Shown here: in pieces, positions 54,386-61,909 of the stretch
Layout: every line of letters starts with the position of its first letter
Numbering within the stretch: position 1 is the first letter of the stretch
Source: Roseburia porci
GTDB lineage: Bacteria > Bacillota > Clostridia > Lachnospirales > Lachnospiraceae
Direction of reading: 5' to 3'
Length of the DNA: 64,000 nucleotides
Assembly (NCBI RefSeq): GCF_009695765.1
Contig: NZ_VUNI01000007.1
Coordinates: 1 to 64,000 of the forward strand
Made by a program: the position numbers and the translations under genes
The notes under the pieces: model-generated
What the model was told of the DNA's origin: nothing
The model's input: only the letters and a program-made list of their open reading frames with translations
The model's database searches: none

Positions 54386-55837
54386 CTATTCAGAAAGTAA
54401 TTCGATTCCTTTTTTAATGCGGGCGATGGATTCTTCTTTTCCAAGTACTTCCATCAGTTCGGTTGCTCCACCCGGGGTCATCTGTTTGCCAGATACAGCG
54501 GTACGGATCGGCCACATAACATATCCATTTTTGCAGCCTTTCTGCTCTACATATTTGCAAAGAGATGCATATAATGCGTCATTGCTGTAGTCTTCCTGTG
54601 CCTCGAGAATTGGAAGCACTTCCTGCAGTACTTCAAGCGATGTTTCCGCATTGGTTTTCATTTTCTTATGTGTGTACATTGCAGGATCATATTCCGGAAG
54701 TTTCTCAAAGAAGTCAATATGTTCTTCAATATCCGGGAATATCTCGATTCGGCTCTGAACCATCTTGGCAATCTTCTTCAGATCATAATCCTTCGTAATG
54801 ACCTTCTTAATATATGGAAGCGCCATTTCATAGAATTTGTCAAAATCCATTGCCTTGATATATTCGCCATTCATCCATTTTAATTTGGTGTAGTCAAAAA
54901 CAGCCGGTGATTTGCTCATATGGTGATAATCAAATCTCTTGATCAGCTCATCCAATGACATAATCTCCTGATTATCGGCAGGGCTCCAGCCAAGAAGTGC
55001 AACAAAGTTCACGACAGCTTCTGTTAAAAATCCCTGATCGATCAGATCTTCAAAAGAAGAATGACCGCTTCGCTTGCTCAGCTTATTATGATTCTCATCC
55101 GTGATCAGCGGGCAGTGAACATAAACCGGAACTTCCCATCCAAATGCTTCATACAGACGATTATATTTTGGAGATGATGATAAATATTCATTTCCTCTTA
55201 CAACATGCGTAATTCCCATCAAATGGTCATCTACTACATTTGCAAAATTATAGGTTGGATATCCATCGGATTTGATCAGGATCATATCATCCAGTTCGCT
55301 GTTATCCACTGTGATATCTCCATAGATCTCATCATGGAATGTTGTTGTTCCCTCCGTTGGATTATTCTGTCTGATTACGTATGGAACTCCTGCTGCAAGT
55401 TTTGCTTCTACTTCTTCTTTGGAAAGATGCAGACAATGCTTATCGTAAGTTGTGATTTCTTTACCGGCAACGGTTCTTTTTAATCCTTCCAGACGTTCTT
55501 TGTCACAGAAGCAATAATATGCCTGTCCTTTGTCGATCAGCTTTTTGGCATACTCCAGATAAATGCCGGCTTTCTGTCTCTCACTCTGAACATACGGGCC
55601 ACATCCGCCATCCTTGTCCGGTCCTTCGTCATGAATCAGTCCGGTCTCCTGCATTGTGCGGTAAATAATCTCCACGGCACCCTCTACATAACGCTCCTGA
55701 TCCGTATCTTCGATTCTTAAAATAAAATCTCCACCTTCATGCTTTGCAAGCAGGTACGCATACAAAGCTGTACGAAGGTTTCCTACATGCATTCTTCCTG
55801 TCGGGCTTGGTGCAAATCTTGTTCTGACTTTGCTCAT
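54386..55837 (-). CDS. gltX: Glutamyl-tRNA synthetase
   Basis: A 483-residue class I synthetase charging tRNA-Glu. The HIGH-type motif ([17 protein letters not shown]) and the KMSKS-type motif (NKLSKRSGH) are clear, with a normal-length helical anticodon-binding domain. It has its own strong promoter and a structured leader. Confidence 0.97.
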   Translation of the reverse strand: MSKVRTRFAPSPTGRMHVGNLRTALYAYLLAKHEGGDFILRIEDTDQERYVEGAVEIIYRTMQETGLIHDEGPDKDGGCGPYVQSERQKAGIYLEYAKKLIDKGQAYYCFCDKERLEGLKRTVAGKEITTYDKHCLHLSKEEVEAKLAAGVPYVIRQNNPTEGTTTFHDEIYGDITVDNSELDDMILIKSDGYPTYNFANVVDDHLMGITHVVRGNEYLSSSPKYNRLYEAFGWEVPVYVHCPLITDENHNKLSKRSGHSSFEDLIDQGFLTEAVVNFVALLGWSPADNQEIMSLDELIKRFDYHHMSKSPAVFDYTKLKWMNGEYIKAMDFDKFYEMALPYIKKVITKDYDLKKIAKMVQSRIEIFPDIEEHIDFFEKLPEYDPAMYTHKKMKTNAETSLEVLQEVLPILEAQEDYSNDALYASLCKYVEQKGCKNGYVMWPIRTAVSGKQMTPGGATELMEVLGKEESIARIKKGIELLSE

Positions 55838-55937
55838 TCTAATATCTCCTCTTAATTCAAGTGCATTCTATCTGCACATATATTGCAGTAATTTACCAGA
55901 AGAAGACCTGTCATCTCCTTCTGGCTCAGCTTAAGCT

Positions 55938-55966
55938 ATTATATAACAAATTACACCTTTTATCAA
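55938..55966 (-). promoter_or_regulatory. gltX sigma-A promoter
   Basis: On the minus strand: -35 TTGATA (55961-55966), 17-nt spacer, -10 TATAAT (55938-55943). The ~95-nt leader holds a 7-bp stem (CCAGAAG...CTTCTGG) and a small CTGCA/TGCAG hairpin. No T-box sequence is seen. Confidence 0.75.
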
Positions 55967-55973
55967 CACGTGA

Positions 55974-56570
55974 TTACTGATCAAATGCCGGATTGAATGC
56001 ATAAAAATTCTTTGAATCCAGGTTATCCGTAAGTCTCCTGAGACCTTCGCCAAACCTCTGGAAATGAACAATTTCACGCTCTCTTAAAAATTTGATCGGA
56101 TCTCTTACATCCGGGTCTCTTACAAGACGAAGAATATTGTCATATGTCGTTCTTGCCTTCTGTTCTGCCGCCATATCTTCAAACAGATCCGTAATCGGAT
56201 CTCCTTTGGACTGAAACTCACATGCATTAAACGGAACTCCGCCTGCCGACTGTGGCCAGATTCCATTTGTATGATCCACATAATACTGGTCAAAACCTGC
56301 TGCCTTCAGTTCATCCGCCGTCAGGTTCCGCGTCAGCTGATGCACGATCGTTGCCACAATTTCGAGGTGGGCAAGTTCTTCTGTACCGATATCCGTCATG
56401 AGTCCGGCTACCGTCCGATCCGGCATTGTATATCTTTGCGAAAGATATCTGAGAGATGCACCCATCTCTCCATCCGGTCCACCGTACTGGCTCATAATGA
56501 TCATTGCGATCGATGGGTCCGGATTTTTAATATCAACCGGGTACTGCAGTCTTTTTTCATAACTCCACAT
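55974..56570 (-). CDS. cotJC: Spore coat manganese-catalase-like protein CotJC
   Basis: A 198-residue ferritin-like protein of the manganese catalase family. The metal-ligand pattern is visible (GTEELAHLEIV, AAEQKARTTY, EREIVHFQRFG). In B. subtilis it is part of the inner spore coat. The start at 56570 gives MWSYEKRLQYPV and overlaps the cotJB stop as TAATG; a longer form would run into cotJB. Confidence 0.94.
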   Translation of the reverse strand: MWSYEKRLQYPVDIKNPDPSIAMIIMSQYGGPDGEMGASLRYLSQRYTMPDRTVAGLMTDIGTEELAHLEIVATIVHQLTRNLTADELKAAGFDQYYVDHTNGIWPQSAGGVPFNACEFQSKGDPITDLFEDMAAEQKARTTYDNILRLVRDPDVRDPIKFLREREIVHFQRFGEGLRRLTDNLDSKNFYAFNPAFDQ

Positions 56571-56851
56571 TACTGATATCCCCCTTCCCACGGCCATGGT
56601 GTCTGTACCCAGTTCCATTCCTGCACGTTTTGATCCGGCTTTACCGTCAGCATGCCATACTGCTCTTCATATGTCTTCACTGCATTACGCAAAAGCTCTG
56701 CGCATTGATTTGCATATGCAAGCGCTTCTGCGTCATCCGGATGGGTATCCAGATACAAAATCATGTCATCATGACAGAATCCAAGCATCGTAATCCAGCG
56801 TAAGAGCTGCCTTTGATTCATTTTTGCTGCTTTTACAGTCTGATTACTCAT
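56570..56851 (-). CDS. cotJB: Spore coat protein CotJB
   Basis: A 93-residue protein with the CotJB pattern (LLRWITMLGFCHDDMILYLDTHPDD). It overlaps cotJA by 4 bases (ATGA) and cotJC by one base. Confidence 0.92.
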   Translation of the reverse strand: MSNQTVKAAKMNQRQLLRWITMLGFCHDDMILYLDTHPDDAEALAYANQCAELLRNAVKTYEEQYGMLTVKPDQNVQEWNWVQTPWPWEGGYQ

Positions 56852-57045
56852 CGCCTACCTCCTGATCTTCCGGTAAATCTCTTATCAAGTTCAGGAAATA
56901 TCGTACCGATCATCAAAGCTTTTTCCGGATCATAGGTACGGCTCATATACTGCCAGGGAACATACGCCATTGCAAGCGCCATCTGATCGAGACAATCCAT
57001 ATCTTTTCGTTCTGGTCTGTCATCGTCTGTTTTATGATTGTTCAT
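56848..57045 (-). CDS. cotJA: Spore coat associated protein CotJA
   Basis: A 65-residue protein with the CotJA core (LAMAYVPWQYMSRTYDPEKAL, broken at the helix). First gene of cotJABC, with GAAAGGAAA before the ATG. The C-terminus is basic. Confidence 0.88.
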   Translation of the reverse strand: MNNHKTDDDRPERKDMDCLDQMALAMAYVPWQYMSRTYDPEKALMIGTIFPELDKRFTGRSGGRR

Positions 57046-57076
57046 TCTGATTTCCTTTCTAACTCACTTACATTAT

Positions 57077-57085
57077 TATCCTATG
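57077..57085 (-). promoter_or_regulatory. Possible sigma-K/E -10 element of cotJABC
   Basis: The minus strand reads CATAGGATA, which fits the sigma-K -10 pattern CATAnnnTA, 31 bases before the cotJA ATG. No convincing -35 is seen (GC where AC is expected). Confidence 0.3.
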
Positions 57086-57107
57086 CAGGAAACCAGAAAT
57101 TGCGCCT

Positions 57108-57797
57108 CTACAGTTCTTCCATCTGTCTGTAATCTTTTCTTCCACATATTACGGTAAGATTCCCGTTTCTGCAGCGGATCGCGTCAATAAATTCTTTTTC
57201 CGCAGTCTCATCAGTAAGCGCAATATCGTAATTCAGCTCATATAAACTTCCCATATTTGTCGTCCTGACCCTGTTCAGCTTATGGGATACGGTATATTTT
57301 TCAAAAAGATCATCAAAAATTCCTGCATAATCCAGATTTTCCGGAATCGTAATCCGAAGTTCTTTCTTCTCTGTCCGGTCTTCACCATAATGACAAAATT
57401 GCAAAATAAATAAGATTGCACATACCATCAGTGTAACTGCGATTGCAAACCCGATATACCCGACGCTGCAGGTAAGTCCGGCTGCCATGACAAAAAATAT
57501 GTATGCAATATCTCTCGAGCTGCCCTGCAATGACCGGAAACGAATCAGTCCAAATGCTCCAACAATTGCAACCGATGTTCCAAGATTACCATTTACTACA
57601 AGCATTACCACGCACACCAGAATCGGAAGAATGATCAATGTTCTTGAAAAATTCTTTGAAACTTTTCCTGTTTTTATATAAGTAATTGAAATAATAAGTC
57701 CAAGAATGCCTGCCATGATACAATAGGCAAACGCATTTGACATAGATACGGTTTCCGCAACCGTTGAAGATGCTCCTGATAATAATGATTCTAACAT
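57108..57797 (-). CDS. DUF4956 family membrane protein
   Basis: A 229-residue protein with about four transmembrane helices in the first 135 residues and a cytoplasmic C-terminal domain. The FGLIRFRSLQGSSRDIAY segment in the membrane domain is typical of DUF4956. It overlaps the VTC-domain gene by 7 bases; the two families are commonly paired. A role in moving or anchoring the polymer made by the partner is inferred. Confidence 0.82.
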   Translation of the reverse strand: MLESLLSGASSTVAETVSMSNAFAYCIMAGILGLIISITYIKTGKVSKNFSRTLIILPILVCVVMLVVNGNLGTSVAIVGAFGLIRFRSLQGSSRDIAYIFFVMAAGLTCSVGYIGFAIAVTLMVCAILFILQFCHYGEDRTEKKELRITIPENLDYAGIFDDLFEKYTVSHKLNRVRTTNMGSLYELNYDIALTDETAEKEFIDAIRCRNGNLTVICGRKDYRQMEEL

Positions 57798-58519
57798 ATT
57801 TCTACCTCTTTCACACTATAATGATACACCCCGGATATGAGATTGTTCCGATACACGTTCCCGTACTTTGAGAAACTGATATTTCGTATCTGCTCCCGAT
57901 TCAGGATATCTACAAACCACAATGGCAGGGAATCTGATATTTTCACCTCCATAAGCCGGTATCCTTCCTCCAGAAGCGGTGTCGTATCTGTATCGTTCTC
58001 CAACAACAGTTTGGAATTTCTGCTCCGTATGTTTTGATCAAATGTAACTCGAAAATCCGGATTTTCTTTTCCAAACAGGGCAATTCTGTCATAAGCAAGG
58101 TAAACTTCCGGTCTTAAATCATAATAATTGAAAAAATAATCAATTTCCCGGAAAATCTGCCAGTCCGTCTTTTGCGGTTTTGTTCCGTCGTTCAGATAAG
58201 CCATTGCCTCTTTATACGGCAAAGCAATTCTTCTTTTATTCACGACACCCTGATATTTCTTTTTGATCTCAAGAAAAATCTTTGCGTCCTGTGTCGGTTC
58301 TCCATAGCACCGAACTCTGAATTTCTCTTTATAACACGGTTTGTCTAACGATGTGCGGATCAGTTCCTGATTGGAAGTGTCATAATAAATATTCCGAATC
58401 GTATGAAGTCCATACTCATCAATTTCCATATACGGCTCAAGTGCACGTATGACATGTTCAAACTGGCTTTTATTTAACAGATATTTTTTTTCTATACGAC
58501 TGAACACGTTCTGGATCAT
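57791..58519 (-). CDS. VTC-domain (polyphosphate polymerase fold) protein
   Basis: A 242-residue protein with the triphosphate-tunnel VTC fold. Candidate tunnel residues are Arg8/Lys11/Lys12 (SRIEKKYLL), Arg68/Arg70 (KFRVR), Glu84/Lys86 (FLEIKKK), Lys95/Arg96, Arg145 (YDR) and Glu191/Lys193 (LMEVK). These line the tunnel in yeast Vtc4. The tunnel looks intact, so polyphosphate synthesis or a related polymer activity is plausible. It lacks the SPX domain. GGAGAG precedes the ATG. Confidence 0.82.
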   Translation of the reverse strand: MIQNVFSRIEKKYLLNKSQFEHVIRALEPYMEIDEYGLHTIRNIYYDTSNQELIRTSLDKPCYKEKFRVRCYGEPTQDAKIFLEIKKKYQGVVNKRRIALPYKEAMAYLNDGTKPQKTDWQIFREIDYFFNYYDLRPEVYLAYDRIALFGKENPDFRVTFDQNIRSRNSKLLLENDTDTTPLLEEGYRLMEVKISDSLPLWFVDILNREQIRNISFSKYGNVYRNNLISGVYHYSVKEVEIC

Positions 58520-58532
58520 TTACAATCTCTCC

Positions 58533-58592
58533 TTTCGAATGTAAAGAAATTGTAAAATTTCTACGTGACGGCTGTGTGAATGTCATTCGAAA
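58533..58592 (-). promoter_or_regulatory. Nested inverted repeats in the VTC/DUF4956 leader
   Basis: A perfect outer repeat, TTTCGAATG (58533-58541) with CATTCGAAA (58584-58592), encloses an inner perfect 7-bp hairpin (58545-58551 with 58556-58562, GTAA loop). The outer stem ends beside the ribosome site of the VTC gene. It could be an operator or RNA switch. Confidence 0.4.
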
Positions 58593-58605
58593 TCTGCTTG
58601 AAAAA

Positions 58606-58627
58606 AGGAGCCATTAAAATGGCTCCT
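58606..58627 (-). terminator. Terminator of the DUF5717/DUF5716 operon
   Basis: A 9-bp perfect stem (58606-58614 with 58619-58627), tetraloop and a run of six T on the minus strand. The stop codon of the coiled-coil gene overlaps the hairpin loop. Confidence 0.93.
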
Positions 58628-59777
58628 GAAATCCGTTTATCGTATCTAATTTTGCAATAATCTCTCTGATCTGCGCCCCACCGGCTCCCATAATTTTGCT
58701 GTTTTTTTCAATTTCGCGCTTCATCCGCTGGATGACATCCATGTTGTATTCCATTCTGGTACGCAGCTTCTGTCTACGGATCAGAAGATTATGTTTTACC
58801 TCGACCATCTCTTTTTTGTCATAAAGCGCATTGGCGTGATTGATCCACACTTTGGAATCATACAACTGATGTATATGTAACATACGGATCAGCTTGTTAT
58901 TAAAATATTCCAGATCATCATCCGTCTGTTTTTGTTTTTCTCTCTTCTTTACAGCCTCATTGTATTTTTCCCAGATGAAAATAAATTCATAGGAATTCTT
59001 TACGTGATACTTTGCATACACATAATCCACTGCATTTTTGATGTTTACATACTTGATCTTTACGTGATTCTCCAGGGATATGGCATGGTTCATCTTCGCA
59101 TCCGAATTGCGGATCTCTGAACCATAATCCTGATAACGAACCAGTGTAAAAACTCCCGATACCGTTGCAAGAAAGGCTGCAAAAATCATCCATGTCTCTG
59201 TCTCCAGCTGAAACATCAGCTTCATTAACAGCAATAAAAATACAATGATTGCAAATAAACCAAGCAGAAAAAATGCAAGTCTCTGTAGTTGTTTCTGTTT
59301 CTTTTTGCAGCGTTCCTTCTGATAACCAAGCTCAATCTTCTCTCCCTCAAGATAATTCAGATCACGCTTGATTGTATCCAGATAAGTTTCATTGGCCTGA
59401 AGACGCTTAATTGCATCCGGAACCGAATCCTCCTGTTCCTGGATCTGGGTAAACTGTGCATCCGTAATCTGATGCTCTGTCTTTAAAAATTCATTCTTTG
59501 TTGCATTCAGCTGCATAATATTTCCGGCCGTATCCCGGATCTGGCGCATCTCATCTTCCGGAAGTTCTTCTATGATCTGAATATCATTTAAATACGAGGT
59601 TACAAGACCATATTCACTCCGTATATCCTCCAGTTCCCTGGATGCATCAATCACCTGCTCGCACTGATCAATCACTTCATATTTGATATCTGTCTGATTT
59701 AATTTTTTTTGTAATTCTGTTTCAGCTTTCGGCTGTGTATTGTTTTTCTCTTTCTTTTTTTTCTTAAAAAATATCAT
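58614..59777 (-). CDS. Coiled-coil two-helix membrane protein of the DUF5716/DUF5717 cluster
   Basis: A 387-residue protein. It begins with a lysine-rich segment (FFKKKKKEKN), continues with a coiled coil (20-160), has two transmembrane helices (about 167-187 and 195-214), and then a second coiled coil to the end. The short loop between helices puts both coiled coils on one side, most likely the cytoplasm. Last gene of the four-gene operon, 7 bases after the TPR-like gene, with a weak ribosome site. No known family recognised. Confidence 0.68.
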   Translation of the reverse strand: MIFFKKKKKEKNNTQPKAETELQKKLNQTDIKYEVIDQCEQVIDASRELEDIRSEYGLVTSYLNDIQIIEELPEDEMRQIRDTAGNIMQLNATKNEFLKTEHQITDAQFTQIQEQEDSVPDAIKRLQANETYLDTIKRDLNYLEGEKIELGYQKERCKKKQKQLQRLAFFLLGLFAIIVFLLLLMKLMFQLETETWMIFAAFLATVSGVFTLVRYQDYGSEIRNSDAKMNHAISLENHVKIKYVNIKNAVDYVYAKYHVKNSYEFIFIWEKYNEAVKKREKQKQTDDDLEYFNNKLIRMLHIHQLYDSKVWINHANALYDKKEMVEVKHNLLIRRQKLRTRMEYNMDVIQRMKREIEKNSKIMGAGGAQIREIIAKLDTINGFQEPF

Positions 59778-59784
59778 CTGTCAA

Positions 59785-60624
59785 TTAATTCCGAGTTTTC
59801 CTTCGGTAATCTTCCTTCCATTCAAAAATCATCTGTTTTACATTTTCCTGAAATCTTTCCTTTTGTCCATCCGATGTCATCTGTGCAAGTTCATTTATTT
59901 TTTCAGAAAATTTCTGCATTTCTCCGTCATTTGTTACTGCACTTATTTCTTCCTGCAGCTTTTCCAGTTCCTCTTCCCGGACTTCATATTGTGCTGCAGT
60001 TTTCTGATATGCTTCCTCATCTTTTCTGCACAGATGCATGATCAGGCATTCCTTTAAGGATTCCTTACGCCCATTCAGCCTGTATGCTTTTTCATAACAT
60101 TCAGAAGCCGTATCAAACAAAAACATTCCCGCATACGCAAATGCAAGATTGTGCCATATATCACCAATCAATGATTTTTGTTCATTTTCAGCAGCTTTGT
60201 CACCCAGAAGATTTCTATATTCCCATATCGCAGCCGTGTATTTTTCCTTTTCTGTCAGCCGGTCTGCCCGAAGTTTCCGACATTCAAACTCACTTTTGTT
60301 CTCCAGTTTTATAAGCATCTGCTGAATATCGTTTATCTCTTCTTCCCTGCAATATCCCGTCCACCTTAAAAGCAGCTCCACAAACCCGGATAACTTTGCA
60401 CCTGTATCAATCATCTTCTCTAACGTTTCCGCAAGTTCATCCGCATGAAGTTCCTCCCTCATCCATGTACAGAGTTCTCTGTTCATAAACGAGTGGTCGA
60501 TCAGATATACATTATGGGAAATATAATAACTTAATTCTTCCAGCGAATACACATTCAGACCAACACCCTCAATGTAATATGGCATGCCTGCAATCTGTTC
60601 ACTGCATAATAATAATTCTCCCAT
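59785..60624 (-). CDS. TPR-like helical protein of the DUF5716/DUF5717 cluster
   Basis: A 279-residue soluble helical protein. Residues about 125-200 show TPR-like pairs (EKEKYTAAIWEYRNLL, NLAFAYAGMFLFDTASECYEKAYRL), followed by a coiled coil. Third gene of the operon; GGAGGC precedes the ATG. Likely a protein-protein scaffold. No specific family recognised. Confidence 0.68.
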   Translation of the reverse strand: MGELLLCSEQIAGMPYYIEGVGLNVYSLEELSYYISHNVYLIDHSFMNRELCTWMREELHADELAETLEKMIDTGAKLSGFVELLLRWTGYCREEEINDIQQMLIKLENKSEFECRKLRADRLTEKEKYTAAIWEYRNLLGDKAAENEQKSLIGDIWHNLAFAYAGMFLFDTASECYEKAYRLNGRKESLKECLIMHLCRKDEEAYQKTAAQYEVREEELEKLQEEISAVTNDGEMQKFSEKINELAQMTSDGQKERFQENVKQMIFEWKEDYRRKTRN

Positions 60625-60637
60625 TCAAACGCCTCCA

Positions 60638-61873
60638 TTACATTGACATTTTGTATTTCCATACCTTGTCTGTTGCCCGGAAAATCTCGCCAAATCCCAT
60701 GTCCTTGATCTCAATTTCAACCTCTTCATCAGATACCGGCTTTGCCACAATCCGAAGTCTGGTTGTCCGATCTGGTCTTTCCGGAAAATCTGTCAATTCC
60801 AGTGTTTCGATCTTTGCTTCCCTGCTGTGTGGAAGCTGTTTCCAGAAATTGATTTCATGCGATCCTGACAAAATCACTTCGCATTCTCCCTTTATTTCGA
60901 ACCAGTTTTTCCCAGCCGTGATCAGATCATAAAATTCCATTTTTCCGTGATGCAAAACCTTCACTCTGAGATTAAACTTCATCTCATTCTCACCCATATA
61001 AATATATGGCCAATTCTCCTGCATCTGACATACTGCTGCCGCATAGCATGCCCCCTTCGAGAAAAGATTCTTTCCCATAAAGGCTCTTCTTCCCCTGCAC
61101 AAAACCGGAAGCGAAGCTTTCATCCACTGCCCGTCAAAGCCGTCTCCGACGAGATATACCGAAGATATCATGTGCTTTCCAAATGTATCCTGCATGATAT
61201 CAATAAATTCCAGATCACGATCTCCTTCCATGCTTTTTCCATCTCTCTCTAAAATCGTGATCAGCTGTGGTGTTGTATGGATATTTCTCTCAAGCCGATA
61301 GCTTTTCATAACCTCCGTCTCATATTCAAACAGAACGACATCATGGAAAAACAGCTCCGGTTTCTGGTTCAATGCAAAATAATAAAAGCTTTCTTTATGA
61401 TCCAATACCATAAACTGTTCCTTTTTCAGGTTCAGTTTTGCAGACACATTCCATAAAAGATCCATGCACTCCCTGTCCAGATGCTCCATCGTTACAACAA
61501 GTCTGTCACAGTAAGACGGATTTCCAAGCTTTTGCGGAAGAAGAAAAAGCTTTTTCATGTAAAGAATAAATAAATCTTCTGCCTGGTATTCTTCTCCTTC
61601 TATTTCTATTTTGTCATGATTTCTTGTCCGCCGCCACAGTTCATCGATACATACCACATCACTGGTTTTTGCCAGTTTTCTGGCTTCATCTCCAATATAC
61701 CACTGTCCGATATTTTTCTTCTTGCCGATCACCATAGGAATCTGGTAGATTTCGCTTCCGGCGATCATACTGACCGTTTCCGGCTCCTTCATATTCAATT
61801 GATAGAAACTGATCATGGCATATCGTTCATTTAAATCGATGCCAAGAAAATACGGCTGTTTTGCTGTTTCCAT
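60638..61873 (-). CDS. DUF5716 family Hsp70/actin-fold protein
   Basis: A 411-residue protein with an actin-like ATPase fold and a C-terminal beta domain. Phosphate-1 position reads GIDLNER (11-17) rather than GIDLGTT. The phosphate-2 position reads LFEYETE (181-187) rather than the glycine-rich DLGGGT. The adenosine-site strand is partly kept (VYLVGDGFDG, 239-248). The beta domain (IETLELTDFPERPDRTTRLRI) resembles an Hsp70 substrate-binding sandwich. ATP hydrolysis is doubtful. Second gene of the operon, 36 bases after the DUF5717 gene. Confidence 0.75.
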   Translation of the reverse strand: METAKQPYFLGIDLNERYAMISFYQLNMKEPETVSMIAGSEIYQIPMVIGKKKNIGQWYIGDEARKLAKTSDVVCIDELWRRTRNHDKIEIEGEEYQAEDLFILYMKKLFLLPQKLGNPSYCDRLVVTMEHLDRECMDLLWNVSAKLNLKKEQFMVLDHKESFYYFALNQKPELFFHDVVLFEYETEVMKSYRLERNIHTTPQLITILERDGKSMEGDRDLEFIDIMQDTFGKHMISSVYLVGDGFDGQWMKASLPVLCRGRRAFMGKNLFSKGACYAAAVCQMQENWPYIYMGENEMKFNLRVKVLHHGKMEFYDLITAGKNWFEIKGECEVILSGSHEINFWKQLPHSREAKIETLELTDFPERPDRTTRLRIVAKPVSDEEVEIEIKDMGFGEIFRATDKVWKYKMSM

Positions 61874-61909
61874 ACAAACCTCTGCTTCTTTATATTGTCC
61901 TTCTGTAAA

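Noticed and set aside
55838-55937. Possible T-box riboswitch in the gltX leader
   Set aside because: The leader has hairpins, but the T-box sequence and a terminator/antiterminator pair are missing, and it is too short.
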